Made by a program: the position numbers and the translations under genes. Under the pieces are notes generated by a model. The model was given only the letters and a program-made list of their open reading frames with translations. It was not told the origin of the DNA and made no database searches. From Acidimicrobiales bacterium (GTDB lineage Bacteria > Actinomycetota > Acidimicrobiia > Acidimicrobiales > JAKAVM01), in assembly GCA_027452005.1 (NCBI GenBank), contig DAIDHF010000026.1, positions 1 through 37,016 on the forward strand: 37,016 nt of DNA, in the 5' to 3' direction. Of the stretch, positions 1-10,190 are shown piece by piece. Every line of letters begins with the position of its first letter. Positions within the stretch are counted from its first letter, which is position 1.

Positions 1-100
1 CAATCAAGACCTGGCGGTGGTATCATGAAGGACGAAATACCAACATAGAGGGTGGACCGACAAATGGGGACCCGCCACTGGGCTAAGCGAGTTCGACCTT

Positions 101-2065
101 TTATACCTCGGTAACCACCAGTTCGGGTATCTCGTCTATAAAGCGGCTCCGGCGGTTGTAGGAGGTTTCTCCCCACATTCCCCTGGAATTGGCATAGCTT
201 AGATAAAGCCTCTTTCTTGCCCGGGTTATCCCAACATAAGCTAGCCGTCGTTCCTCTTCAATAAGGTCCCCGTCGTCAATGCTTCTACCATGGGGGAAAA
301 TACCTTCTTCCATGCCAACCATAAAGACGTTCTCAAACTCCAGACCCTTGGCCGTGTGAATAGTCATCAACACTACCCTGCCTAACTCGGAGCCTAACGA
401 GTCACTGTCTGAGACCAAAGTTACCGCCTCCATCATCTCGTCGAGGCTCGAGAAGGACTCGGCCAATGAGTAAAGCTCTAAGACGTTGTCGATCCTGGAC
501 TCGGCCTCAAAAGTGCCCTCAGCTTCTAGATAGTCTAGATAGCCAATTTCGTTCACCAGGTACTCAATAATCTCCCGAGGTCCTCGGTCTGACGTTGAAA
601 ATTCTCGAAGACGACCAATGAGGGCTGTAAACTCACCAATTGCGTTGCATGTACGAGTACTAATCCCAAGGTCATTGCAAAGCTCACATGCATCAAAAAG
701 GGTCAGGTTATACTTCTTAGCCCCGGCATCTATCTTGGCCAGGGTGCTATCGCCAATGGACCTCTTGGGGACGTTGATGATCCGCTTTAGAGAAACCTCG
801 TCGCTAGGGTTGACGATCACGCGCAAATAGGCCAGGATGTCTTTTATCTCCTTGCGGTCATAGAACTTCACGCCACCGAGTACCTGATATGGAACACTCC
901 AGGAGATTAACTGCTCTTCAAGGGCCCGTGACTGTGAGTTGGTCCGGTAGAACACGGCAATATCTGAGTAGGTCTCTCCCCTAGACTTGGCTAAACGGAG
1001 TACTTCTGAGACGACCCAGGAGGCCTCGTCTCGCTCACTGGTGCACTCTCTTATATAAATGGGCTCGCCGTCACTGCTCTCAGTCCATAGGTCTTTGGGC
1101 TTTCTCCTAACATTGTTGGAAATTACTGCGTTAGCGGCCTCGAGAATTGGCTTGGTAGACCTATAGTTGCGTTCCAACAAGACCACCTTGGCCCCGGGGA
1201 AAACCCGTTCAAAGTCCAGGATGTTTCTAATGTCGGCCTTGCGCCACGAGTAGATCGATTGATCGGCGTCTCCCACGACACAGATATTCTTGTGAACCTC
1301 GCTGAGAGCGAAGGCAATCTTGGCCTGGGCCCGGTTGGTGTCTTGATACTCGTCGATCAAGACGTGCCTGAAACGGGCACGCCACTTTTCAATTGCGCGC
1401 TCATCGGTTGAGAATATCTCATAGGTAAGCATCAAGAGATCATCAAAGTCCATCGCATTGGCCTGAAATAGACGCTTTTGATACTCCCGATACACGTCGG
1501 CCACAACTTTGACAAACAGGTCACTCTCTCTCGATGACGTTGCCAGGGACTCGAAATCTATAAGTTCTGCCTTGGCCGAGGAAATTTGACTGGCTATCTT
1601 TTTGGGGGGGAACTTCTTGGCATCTATATCTAGATCTCTCAAGACATACTGAATCAGTCGTACCGAGTCGGCTTGATCGTAGATTGTAAAATTCGACCGG
1701 TAACCGCGCGACGGGGCCTCGGAGCGGAGAATCCGGACACAGGCCGAATGGAACGTCGAGACCCACATCTTGTCAGCAATCGGACCTATTAGATTTCGAA
1801 CCCGATGTTGCATCTGTGACGCGGCCTTGTTTGTAAAGGTGATCGCAATAATTGACGACGGGTGAACTCCGTGATTGCCTATCAGGTTGGCAATCCGGTG
1901 GGTGAGCACCTTAGTCTTGCCCGAGCCCGCTCCGGCTACAACCAAGAGGGGGCCCTCAACATGGGCCACAGCTTCTAGTTGCCCAGCATTGAGACCTTCA
2001 AATATCACAGAGTCATCTAAGAGTGCCTGGGCATGATCGGGGGTGTGTGAGCTAGCTACTCCCAC
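101..2065 (-). CDS. pcrA: ATP-dependent DNA helicase, PcrA/UvrD family (SF1A)
   Basis: A 3'-5' superfamily 1 helicase that unwinds DNA in nucleotide-excision and mismatch-type repair and clears replication obstacles. The motifs appear in order: Q motif near residues 22-33, Walker A GAGSGKT at 45-51, motif Ia ITFTNKAA at 75-82, [11 protein letters not shown] near 104, motif [10 protein letters not shown], motif [15 protein letters not shown], motif [10 protein letters not shown], motif [11 protein letters not shown] and motif [15 protein letters not shown]. At 654 residues it stops soon after the SRFIDEIP element, so the C-terminal extension usual in PcrA (a Tudor-like, RNA polymerase-binding part) appears to be missing. 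The start is GTG and overlaps the guaA stop by 10 nt, so it is probably coupled to guaA as the last gene of guaB3-guaA-pcrA. The family assignment is certain; the PcrA versus UvrD name is a convention. Confidence 0.95.
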   Translation of the reverse strand: MGVASSHTPDHAQALLDDSVIFEGLNAGQLEAVAHVEGPLLVVAGAGSGKTKVLTHRIANLIGNHGVHPSSIIAITFTNKAASQMQHRVRNLIGPIADKMWVSTFHSACVRILRSEAPSRGYRSNFTIYDQADSVRLIQYVLRDLDIDAKKFPPKKIASQISSAKAELIDFESLATSSRESDLFVKVVADVYREYQKRLFQANAMDFDDLLMLTYEIFSTDERAIEKWRARFRHVLIDEYQDTNRAQAKIAFALSEVHKNICVVGDADQSIYSWRKADIRNILDFERVFPGAKVVLLERNYRSTKPILEAANAVISNNVRRKPKDLWTESSDGEPIYIRECTSERDEASWVVSEVLRLAKSRGETYSDIAVFYRTNSQSRALEEQLISWSVPYQVLGGVKFYDRKEIKDILAYLRVIVNPSDEVSLKRIINVPKRSIGDSTLAKIDAGAKKYNLTLFDACELCNDLGISTRTCNAIGEFTALIGRLREFSTSDRGPREIIEYLVNEIGYLDYLEAEGTFEAESRIDNVLELYSLAESFSSLDEMMEAVTLVSDSDSLGSELGRVVLMTIHTAKGLEFENVFMVGMEEGIFPHGRSIDDGDLIEEERRLAYVGITRARKRLYLSYANSRGMWGETSYNRRSRFIDEIPELVVTEV

Positions 2066-3624
2066 TCGATGGTTCCAGGGGGTTTAGAGGTGATGTCGTA
2101 TGCAACCCGATTTACCCCCGGAACCTCGTTGATAATCCGAGACGAGATCTTATCAAGCAACTCGTAAGGTAGCCTGGCCCAGTCGGCAGTCATGGCGTCC
2201 TCGCTTGTTACTGCCCGAACAACAATGGGATAACCATAGGTCCGTTCGTCTCCCATGACCCCCACGCTCTTTACGGCCAGGAGTACTGCAAAACTCTGCC
2301 AGAGAGTTTTCCATAGACCAAATCTTTTTACCTCCTCAACCACGATTGCATCGGCACCAGATAGAATGTCGATCCTCTCTTGAGTGATCTCACCGACAAT
2401 TCGTACCCCTAGACCAGGCCCAGGGAAGGGCTGGCGCCAGATGATCTCCTCAGAAAGTCCCAGATCTAGTCCGATCTTTCTAACTTCGTCTTTGAAGAGA
2501 TCCCGCAGAGGCTCAACCAACTCAAAATCCATGTCATCGGGAAGTCCTCCCACGTTGTGGTGGGTCTTGATCGTGGCCGCGTCCTGACCCCCGGACTCTA
2601 TAACGTCAGGGTACAGGGTCCCTTGTACCAAGAACTTGTGATCGCCGTGCTCTCGGGCTATCTCCTCGAAAACCCGGATAAAGTTCTCCCCAATTATCTT
2701 ACGCTTCTCCTCGGGGTCTTGAATGCCAACTAAGGCCGACAGAAACCGGTCACGCTTGTTTGCCATAACCAGATCCACGTGGAACTTTCCGGCAAAGAGG
2801 GCTTCAACCTCGTGGGTCTCACCTCTTCTCATGAGCCCGGTATCAACATAGACACAGGTTAACCGGTCACCCACGGCCCGATGGACCAAGGTTGCAGCTA
2901 CGGCCGAGTCAACCCCTCCCGAGAGGGCACACAGGACCTTCCCGCCACCTACCTGGGCCTGGATCTTTTGAATTGAGCTCTCGATAATGGACGTGCTTGT
3001 CCAGGTGGCTTCGGCTTTGCAAATATCAAGCACGAAGCCGTCTAAGAGTTCCTTTCCAAAGTCGGTGTGAATAACCTCAGGGTGAAACTGAACCCCGTAG
3101 ATCTGACGGTCAGGATTCTCCAGGGCCACAACTGGGGCCTCGCCAGTCTTTGCAGACACCCTGTAGCCAGGTGGAACCTCAACAATAGCGTCGGCATGGC
3201 TCATCCATACCTTGAAAGCACTCTCGGGAAAGCTACTTAGAATACCTGAGCGGTCCAGGACTTCAATTTGCGTGCTCCCGTACTCCCCTCGGCCACCCTT
3301 GAGCACGTTTCCACCAAGGGTCTGAGCAATAAGCTGTGCGCCGTAGCAGATCCCCAGGATCGGGATCCCGGCTTCAAAGACGGCGGGATCAATCTTTGGA
3401 CTTCCGGGTTGATGTACAGACTTAGGACCCCCGGAAAGGATTATCCCGAACGGGTTTTTTTCTCTAATCTCAGATACCGATATTTTGTAGGACACGATCT
3501 CGGAAAATACTCGCGCCTCTCGCACCCGTCTGGCGATTAGCTGGGAGTACTGAGCCCCAAAATCGACGACTAAGACTCCTCTGGGATTTGCTTCTGGGAT
3601 TTGTTCTCTTGGGTGGGTCGTCAC
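2056..3624 (-). CDS. guaA: GMP synthase, glutamine-hydrolysing
   Basis: Converts XMP to GMP using ATP and glutamine, the last step of guanine nucleotide synthesis in the cytosol. The N-terminal class I glutamine amidotransferase domain carries nucleophile Cys93 in GICYGAQ and the His181/Glu183 pair in VQFHPEV. The ATP pyrophosphatase domain follows, with the PP-loop SGGVDS at 235-240. The C-terminal dimerisation domain ends with the family's terminal GTIEWE. Its 522 residues are the normal length. The GTG start lies 12 nt after the guaB3 stop, so the two genes are co-transcribed. The following helicase gene overlaps its end. No unusual residue was seen. Confidence 0.97.
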   Translation of the reverse strand: MTTHPREQIPEANPRGVLVVDFGAQYSQLIARRVREARVFSEIVSYKISVSEIREKNPFGIILSGGPKSVHQPGSPKIDPAVFEAGIPILGICYGAQLIAQTLGGNVLKGGRGEYGSTQIEVLDRSGILSSFPESAFKVWMSHADAIVEVPPGYRVSAKTGEAPVVALENPDRQIYGVQFHPEVIHTDFGKELLDGFVLDICKAEATWTSTSIIESSIQKIQAQVGGGKVLCALSGGVDSAVAATLVHRAVGDRLTCVYVDTGLMRRGETHEVEALFAGKFHVDLVMANKRDRFLSALVGIQDPEEKRKIIGENFIRVFEEIAREHGDHKFLVQGTLYPDVIESGGQDAATIKTHHNVGGLPDDMDFELVEPLRDLFKDEVRKIGLDLGLSEEIIWRQPFPGPGLGVRIVGEITQERIDILSGADAIVVEEVKRFGLWKTLWQSFAVLLAVKSVGVMGDERTYGYPIVVRAVTSEDAMTADWARLPYELLDKISSRIINEVPGVNRVAYDITSKPPGTIEWE

Positions 3625-3636
3625 CGGTGCAATGGG

Positions 3637-4800
3637 CTACACACCCATTCCTACGTGCTGGGCACGTTGAAGAGCCTTGCCCTCGGTCTGCAGAGAAGGT
3701 GCCACCATAACTTCAGCCTTATGGAACTCTCTGACTGTCTCATACCCACACGTGGCCATCGAAGTTCTCAGCGCCCCAAAGAGATTTAGCTTGCCGTCAT
3801 TTTCATGTGCCGGGCCTACCAAGACCTCTTTGAGACTCCCCCTAATTCGGGTCGCAACCCGAGTACCCCGAGGAAGGGTTGGATGGAACGTGGCCATTCC
3901 CCAGTGATACCCCTTCCCGGGAGCTTCCTGGGCACTAGCGAGCAAGGACCCGAGCATAACTGCGTCAGCCCCACAGGCAATTGCCTTGGCGATGTCACCT
4001 CCGTTAGACATTCCCCCGTCGGCGATCACGTGGACATAGACCCCGGTCTCTTCTAGGTGGCGCATCCGGGCCCCGACTGCATCAGCAATGGCCGTGGCCT
4101 GGGGAACTCCGATGCCGAGCACTCCACGAGAAGTGCAGGCGTTACCCGGGCCTACCCCTACTAAGATACCCACGGCCCCGGTTCTCATCAGGTGCAAGGC
4201 TGCAGGATATGACGCACACCCACCCACAATGACCGGAATGTCGAAGTTGCGAATAAAAGACTTCAGGTTTAGTGGCTCTGCCGACTTTGAGACGTGTTCG
4301 GCCGATACCACGGTCCCCTGAATGATCAACAGGTCGAGTTCGGCTTCTACGATTGCCCGAGAAAAGGTCTCGGTCTTTTGAGGGGTTACCGAGGCACAGG
4401 TCGTGACCCCGGCCTCTTTGATCTCGCGAATCCGCTGAGACACCAGCTCAACTTTGGGTGGCTCAGAATATATCTGTTGCATCCGGGCGGTGACCTTGTC
4501 GCCTTCGAGGCTGGCAATCTCTTCGAGGTATGGCTCGGGATCTTCGTATCGGGTCCACAGGCCTTCGAGGTTCAATACCCCGACGCCACCTAAGCGACCA
4601 ATCTCAATGGCCGTGGCAGGAGAAATTACCCCGTCCATGGCCGCACCCATCAAGGGGAGTTCAAAGCGAAACGCGTCTATCTCCCAGGAGATGTCTACGT
4701 CTTCGGGGTCCCGGGTTCTCCGAGACGGCACGATCGCAATGTCATCGAACCCGTAAGCCCTTCTACCGGACTTCCCAATACCTATCTCAACTTCAGCCAC
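3637..4800 (-). CDS. guaB3: GuaB3 family IMP dehydrogenase-related protein
   Basis: A (beta/alpha)8 barrel of the IMP dehydrogenase/GMP reductase superfamily. The catalytic-loop cysteine is Cys222 in NACTSRG, corresponding to the SICTTR loop of IMPDH. It is followed by GVPQATAIADA and the phosphate-binding DGGMSNGGDIAKA. At 387 residues it has no room for the CBS (Bateman) domain pair found in most GuaB proteins, which is characteristic of the GuaB3 subgroup of actinobacteria and cyanobacteria. Its position directly before guaA argues for a role in IMP to XMP conversion. The GTG start has a strong AGGAGG Shine-Dalgarno about 11 nt upstream. The substrate and direction of reaction (IMPDH or GMP reductase) cannot be proven from sequence. 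Confidence 0.9.
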   Translation of the reverse strand: MAEVEIGIGKSGRRAYGFDDIAIVPSRRTRDPEDVDISWEIDAFRFELPLMGAAMDGVISPATAIEIGRLGGVGVLNLEGLWTRYEDPEPYLEEIASLEGDKVTARMQQIYSEPPKVELVSQRIREIKEAGVTTCASVTPQKTETFSRAIVEAELDLLIIQGTVVSAEHVSKSAEPLNLKSFIRNFDIPVIVGGCASYPAALHLMRTGAVGILVGVGPGNACTSRGVLGIGVPQATAIADAVGARMRHLEETGVYVHVIADGGMSNGGDIAKAIACGADAVMLGSLLASAQEAPGKGYHWGMATFHPTLPRGTRVATRIRGSLKEVLVGPAHENDGKLNLFGALRTSMATCGYETVREFHKAEVMVAPSLQTEGKALQRAQHVGMGV

Positions 4801-4848
4801 GAAAAAACAAGCCTCCTATTTGCACGCCCAAACACGTCTTCGTAATCC

Positions 4849-4854
4849 ACTATA
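4849..4854 (-). promoter_or_regulatory. Possible -10 element of the guaB3-guaA-pcrA operon
   Basis: The minus strand carries TATAGT (5 of 6 to consensus) about 48 nt before the guaB3 GTG, between that gene and the terminator of the upstream glycosidase. No convincing -35 hexamer lies at normal spacing, so the call is tentative. Confidence 0.3.
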
Positions 4855-4883
4855 GCCCACGCCAACATGGCACCCGTGGCCCC

Positions 4884-4910
4884 TAAAATCCCCTGGCCAG
4901 GCCACAGGGT
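4884..4910 (-). terminator. Probable intrinsic terminator after the family 1 glycosidase
   Basis: Just after the glycosidase stop the minus strand reads CCCTG, a 9-nt loop, CAGGG, then GATTTT. The stem is short but is followed by a T run and sits exactly between two transcription units, so it probably separates the glycosidase from the guaB3 operon. Confidence 0.5.
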
Positions 4911-4916
4911 TTCCAG

Positions 4917-6404
4917 CTAGGGTCCTCGAAGTACCGAGAGATCCCCGGTTTTCAGACCCGAGATTATCTTTTTATATTGTCCCCCGGCATCATGGCCAGC
5001 GGCATCTGTTGGCATAATCTTGCACCCACGCTCTCGATCGATCCCATATAGCCCGAAGCGTGGCTGGTAGCTACCCCACTCGTAGTTGTCTACGAGCGAC
5101 CAGTGGAGATATCCCTTGATCTTGGCACCTCGGTCCATGGCTCTGACCACTGCTGCGATGTTCTCTCGAAGATACCGAGGCCGATCCCAGCCGTCGATTC
5201 TAGGGTGGGCGATACCACCTTTGGTCCGGGTGCACATCCCGTTCTCAATAACCCAAAGTGGTGTCCCGTCATATATGCTCCACAGCCCGTCACAGTACCC
5301 TCCAAGGGCCACAGGATCGGGCCCGTCGTCCCACAGGGGCTTGGCTAGCGACCAGTTCCTTCCCCCCGCAGTTCTCTGTCCGGGAAAAGACACGTGATTA
5401 GCTGATACCGGGTCGTAGAAGTCAAACCCGATGAAGTCAAGAGTCGACTCGTAGGGGCTGTCATAGATTGCCCCATATAGTCCCTCAAGTGCCCGGTCTT
5501 TCCGAGAATGCTTTCCGGAGTGCTCGGAACTGGAGATCTTCGAGTATGCCCTTCCAACCGCTTTTCGCCCCAGGGCCTCCAACGCCTTCGGGCTGGCGAT
5601 CTTTGAGTACCACTCTTGCTTTCGAGATAAGAACCAGTTGTCTAGTTCGTCTCGCTTGACTCCTTGACTTCTGGCAACCAGGGTGTCGATGAGCATCCGG
5701 TTCAGCTCATATATTGAAACCTCGGCGCTGTTGGTATTTACTAACGCCCCGGGTTGTAGATCGTGGATAATCTCATAGGCCTTCACATGCCCGTGAAGCA
5801 GATTGGCAGACGCCGTGGTGGCCTCTGAAAAAGCGAAGTTTCGAGCCGGGGGAAACAAGCCAAAGAGATAAGTGGCCATTGAGAGTGCGTTTATCTCATT
5901 GATCGTTATCCAGTTGTTGCAGTACTGGGTAAACTCTGGAACGATTCTCCTGACAAACTCCGCAAATCGGGCCGGCGAGTCACTATCAAGCCAGTAGTCT
6001 TCCCCTAGCCAACCTGGATGTGTAAAGTGATGCAAGGTAACCATTGGTTGCATCGACCGATCCAGACACCCTTGCATCATGGCCCGATACTTAGCAATCG
6101 CTTCCTCGTCATAGCTACCTTCTTGGGGTTCAATTCTGGCCCACTCAATCCCGAGGCGAACCATGTCAACTCCGAGTCCGTGAGCGAGATCTAGATACTC
6201 GTCGATCCGGTCCCACCACTGGACCCCCATACCCGAGGGTTCCACCCGACCGGTACGTTCAAAGCGCTCCCAGTTATTTGCTGGCTCACCTGGTCCGTTG
6301 AAACCACCTTCGGCCTGGTAGCCTGAGATGGCTACTCCAAACACAAAATCCTCGGGGATAACTGGCGCTGGTGAGGAAGTAGATTTCTTGGGTGCCGGGC
6401 TCAC
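4917..6404 (-). CDS. Glycoside hydrolase family 1 (beta-glucosidase-like)
   Basis: A retaining beta-glycosidase with the family 1 barrel. The acid/base glutamate is Glu170 in WITINEIN and the nucleophile is Glu387 in WVIENG. Other family signatures are SGYQAEGG near residues 27-34, a WER motif near 45-47, VRLGIEWARIEP near 82-93, VTLHHFTHP near 122-130 and GYLHWSLVDNYEW near the C-terminus. The usual NEP after the acid/base Glu is NEI here, an uncommon substitution. Residues about 288-306 form a Ser/Lys-rich polar insert. There is no signal peptide, so it is probably cytosolic and acts on imported or internal glycosides. The GTG start has GGAAGGAG 5 nt upstream. It is transcribed alone; the sugar specificity is unknown. 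Confidence 0.9.
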   Translation of the reverse strand: MSPAPKKSTSSPAPVIPEDFVFGVAISGYQAEGGFNGPGEPANNWERFERTGRVEPSGMGVQWWDRIDEYLDLAHGLGVDMVRLGIEWARIEPQEGSYDEEAIAKYRAMMQGCLDRSMQPMVTLHHFTHPGWLGEDYWLDSDSPARFAEFVRRIVPEFTQYCNNWITINEINALSMATYLFGLFPPARNFAFSEATTASANLLHGHVKAYEIIHDLQPGALVNTNSAEVSIYELNRMLIDTLVARSQGVKRDELDNWFLSRKQEWYSKIASPKALEALGRKAVGRAYSKISSSEHSGKHSRKDRALEGLYGAIYDSPYESTLDFIGFDFYDPVSANHVSFPGQRTAGGRNWSLAKPLWDDGPDPVALGGYCDGLWSIYDGTPLWVIENGMCTRTKGGIAHPRIDGWDRPRYLRENIAAVVRAMDRGAKIKGYLHWSLVDNYEWGSYQPRFGLYGIDRERGCKIMPTDAAGHDAGGQYKKIISGLKTGDLSVLRGP

Positions 6405-6589
6405 AGTGGCTCCTTCCGGGGTGTCTGGTCAAGTAATTAGCCCCCAGGCTAGTCCAGTTTTCGCGTTTGTAGGTAACAAGAGTGTTCTGGAATACCTCTC
6501 ATCCCTATCAAGGTGACGAGGCTTAGGGGTAATGAACTTGACTGTCTCCTCGGACTGGTTGTCCGCAAGAGGACTAGTGAACAATTCGC
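6405..6589. other. Non-coding interval upstream of the glycosidase
   Basis: No gene was recognised here. It holds the glycosidase ribosome site at its left end and small inverted repeats: TCCTC/GAGGA with inner GGAC/GTCC at 6547-6573, and GTCCGC at 6561-6566 matched by GCGGAC at 6593-6598. These could be part of the glycosidase promoter or leader, but no clear promoter hexamers were found. Confidence 0.35.
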
Positions 6590-6979
6590 CTAGCGGACAG
6601 GCCTCCCATAAGTTCTTGGAGGTCTTCGGCTACTGCTTTTGATTTTTAGCCCCACGCTGTGGAACTTCTTGTGGATAACTCTCCTCAATCTCCCAGTCCT
6701 GTTGAGCGACTGATAGCGGTAGTTTGCCGACCTCTTCTGCCCTGAAGACGACCGCTCGATATACTCGCCCGCTTCTCGGCGCCTCTCGCGTTCCATTGAC
6801 CAAAGGACCTGTTGACGGGCTAGTTCAAACTCGCGCTCCCAAGCACCCTCCCCCTTTTCGGGTGGGCCTGAAGGATTAATCCCCGTGACGTCACCGGAAT
6901 GTCCGAGTGACTCCTCGGTGGGACTCAACCTAGTACGCAGGTGTGATTGTGAAACACTCACTATATACAAGGTTCTCAC
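6590..6979 (-). CDS. Doubtful ORF, hypothetical 129-residue basic protein
   Basis: An open frame with a GTG start and no recognisable family. The middle part (about residues 44-75) is strongly charged and could form a helix rich in Glu and Arg. The C-terminal third is basic and looks unstructured. The start has no good Shine-Dalgarno; a TATAGT that could serve as a -10 lies inside its first codons, which argues for a later start such as the internal ATG near residue 62, or against coding. It lies alone between the Nudix gene and the glycosidase. I list it only because nothing else explains the interval. Confidence 0.25.
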   Translation of the reverse strand: MRTLYIVSVSQSHLRTRLSPTEESLGHSGDVTGINPSGPPEKGEGAWEREFELARQQVLWSMERERRREAGEYIERSSSGQKRSANYRYQSLNRTGRLRRVIHKKFHSVGLKIKSSSRRPPRTYGRPVR

Positions 6980-7029
6980 TTAATTTGACCTAATTCCAGT
7001 AGGCAATCAGGTCCGGGTAAAACTCATCT

Positions 7030-7056
7030 GACCCAAATCCTGGCTAGGACCGGGTC
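7030..7056 (-). terminator. Hairpin just after the Nudix gene, possible terminator
   Basis: On the minus strand GACCC pairs with GGGTC and an inner TCCT pairs with AGGA, forming an interrupted stem starting 2 nt after the stop codon. A GTTTT run follows a few bases later rather than immediately, so it is a weak or partial terminator. Confidence 0.4.
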
Positions 7057-7058
7057 TC

Positions 7059-7820
7059 CTATGATGTTTCTGCTCCCAAAATCAACTCTAGTAAGTTCTT
7101 CAGGATTCTGGCTGTGGCTCCCCAGATGGTGTCGCCTTCAACCTCGAAGAACCCCACGGGTCCTTCGCCAAAACCTGGAAACTCCCAGATCTCCTCCCGA
7201 AAAACTCCGGGTTCCATGAGTTCGGTGAGGGCGATATCAAAAGCTCGCTCAACCTCGTCGGGGTTTATCTGGTACCTAGGTACACCCCCTGGGAAAAAGG
7301 AGGTATCTAGAAATCCTACGATCGGGACAATCCATGAACCACTTGCCACGGTCGGCATTGCTTCGAGGTGTCCATAGGCTGCCACCCAACCTGGAGCTAT
7401 CCCGACCTCTTCGTGAGCCTCTCGGATGGCGGCGTGGTCAAGTGATTCACCTACTTCAACCCTACCGCCGGGAAATGACACCTCGCCGGTATGGCTGCGA
7501 AGCTTGTTCGACCTTCTGGTCAAGATGGTCTTTACATTACCCAGGTCGTCTTCGAAGAGGCCGACCAAGACAGCCGAGGTAGGTTTCTTGGAGGTGAGGG
7601 CTTTTTCGGCGGCCAGACGCTGGCGAGGAGTTAGCTGAGTTCCAAGCCAGGCCTCCTGATAGGTGCTAGGTATAGAATTTAGCTTTGACCTAACCATTTT
7701 TGCTTTTATATCCTTCAACGAAATGATCTTCGGGACCATCACGTTCGGGGATTCCCACATGGGTAGGTCTCCTGGGCGGTAGTTGTCAGGTCTAGGAATT
7801 ACCTGCGGACCACCCCTCAT
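7059..7820 (-). CDS. Nudix hydrolase, probable CoA pyrophosphatase
   Basis: A Nudix hydrolase whose box GGRVEVGESLDHAAIREAHE, followed by EVGI, matches GX5EX7REUXEEXGU. The preceding LTRRSNKLRSHTGEVSFPGG resembles the extra signature of the NudL/CoA diphosphatase subgroup, as do the later SGSWIVPIVGFLD and the C-terminal IWGATARIL. The expected role is hydrolysis of CoA or oxidised CoA to 3',5'-ADP and phosphopantetheine. The 253 residues include about 80 N-terminal residues before the core, somewhat more than in short family members. The ATG start has AAGGA 7 nt upstream. It is monocistronic, bounded by the groEL terminator upstream and a hairpin downstream. CoA specificity is inferred from motifs. 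Confidence 0.85.
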   Translation of the reverse strand: MRGGPQVIPRPDNYRPGDLPMWESPNVMVPKIISLKDIKAKMVRSKLNSIPSTYQEAWLGTQLTPRQRLAAEKALTSKKPTSAVLVGLFEDDLGNVKTILTRRSNKLRSHTGEVSFPGGRVEVGESLDHAAIREAHEEVGIAPGWVAAYGHLEAMPTVASGSWIVPIVGFLDTSFFPGGVPRYQINPDEVERAFDIALTELMEPGVFREEIWEFPGFGEGPVGFFEVEGDTIWGATARILKNLLELILGAETS

Positions 7821-7910
7821 GGGATTTCCTTATCAATCACCTGCTGGACCTCTGAACTTATAATTAGCCATGAGTTGGAAAGAACTCTCCAATGAGATTT
7901 GTGTGCGAAA

Positions 7911-7952
7911 CAAAAAGTCGGCCGGACCTCAACAAGATGCCCGACCGACTTT
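7911..7952 (-). terminator. Intrinsic terminator of groES-groEL
   Basis: The minus strand carries a 12-bp stem (arms 7941-7952 and 7914-7925, with one G-U pair) and a 15-nt loop, followed by TTTTTG. This is a classic rho-independent terminator about 55 nt after the groEL stop. The Nudix gene beyond it therefore needs its own promoter in 7821-7910, which contains a possible TATAAG -10. Confidence 0.85.
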
Positions 7953-8007
7953 GAAACTGCAAAATTACATGCCTCCCCGGGTATAAAAGTCCGGGGAACA
8001 CAAGATA

Positions 8008-9672
<1,665 letters not shown>

Positions 9673-9966
9673 TTACTTGCCTAGTTTTGCAAGGACGTCA
9701 CGGCTGGACAGGATAAGAAGGTCCTCTCCTTTGACAGTTATTTCGGTTCCTCCATACTTTGAGTAGACGACCGTGTCACCTACCTTGACATCGATTGGAA
9801 TAAGCTCGCCTGAGTTCTCAGCCCGTCGGCCAGGCCCTACTGCCAGGACCTCTCCTTGCTGTGGCTTCTCCTTGGCGGTGTCTGGAATGACAATTCCCGA
9901 TGCGGTCGTCTCTTCGGACTCACTTGGACGTACCACAATTCGGTCATCTAAGGGAACAAGATTCAT
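9673..9966 (-). CDS. groES: Co-chaperonin GroES (Hsp10)
   Basis: The 10-kDa lid of the GroEL chamber. The 97 residues start with [14 protein letters not shown], carry the mobile-loop region [13 protein letters not shown], and the conserved GEVLAVGPG and [13 protein letters not shown] segments. The ATG start has GGAGGG about 8 nt upstream. It is the first gene of groES-groEL, downstream of a promoter and a perfect CIRCE element, so heat-shock regulation by HrcA is expected from family knowledge. Confidence 0.98.
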   Translation of the reverse strand: MNLVPLDDRIVVRPSESEETTASGIVIPDTAKEKPQQGEVLAVGPGRRAENSGELIPIDVKVGDTVVYSKYGGTEITVKGEDLLILSSRDVLAKLGK

Positions 9967-10037
9967 GTATTCAACCCTCCTGATCTGGTCTTTTTACTTG
10001 ATTTCCATTACAGCAATTAGCTGGTATTGGAGATATT

Positions 10038-10064
10038 TTAGCACTCTAGTGTTGCGAGTGCTAA
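10038..10064. promoter_or_regulatory. CIRCE operator (HrcA-binding site)
   Basis: A perfect TTAGCACTC-N9-GAGTGCTAA inverted repeat, the canonical controlling inverted repeat of chaperonin expression. It lies about 70 nt upstream of groES, immediately downstream of the probable promoter, where bound HrcA repressor would block transcription. hrcA itself is not in the window. Confidence 0.95.
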
Positions 10065-10093
10065 CTGTAGCCGAACTACATTGCTCCGGTCAA
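10064..10093 (-). promoter_or_regulatory. Probable groES promoter
   Basis: On the minus strand TTGACC (10088-10093), an 18-nt spacer and TACAGT (10064-10069) form a sigma-70-type promoter directly before CIRCE. Transcription would start inside the operator, the usual arrangement for HrcA control. Confidence 0.6.
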
Positions 10094-10190
10094 CCCATAT
10101 GATCACCCCGAGCCGACAGTGGGATTGAGCCATTCGAAGATGCCGCCCAGCAGAACTACGCGACGGGTCGTTTTTTGGAACCAGGCCGCC

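Noticed and set aside
1..100. A minus-strand ATG near position 25 reading to the window edge
   Set aside because: Only about eight codons are visible, with no clear ribosome site; too little to call a gene.
6671..6679. A perfect DnaA box (TGTGGATAA)
   Set aside because: Only one consensus box is present, with no cluster, no dnaA or dnaN and no AT-rich unwinding region nearby, so it is not an origin.
10103..10190. Possible hairpin followed by TTTTTT on the plus strand near 10160-10176
   Set aside because: The stem would be only 3-4 bp and points away from the genes, which are all on the minus strand.
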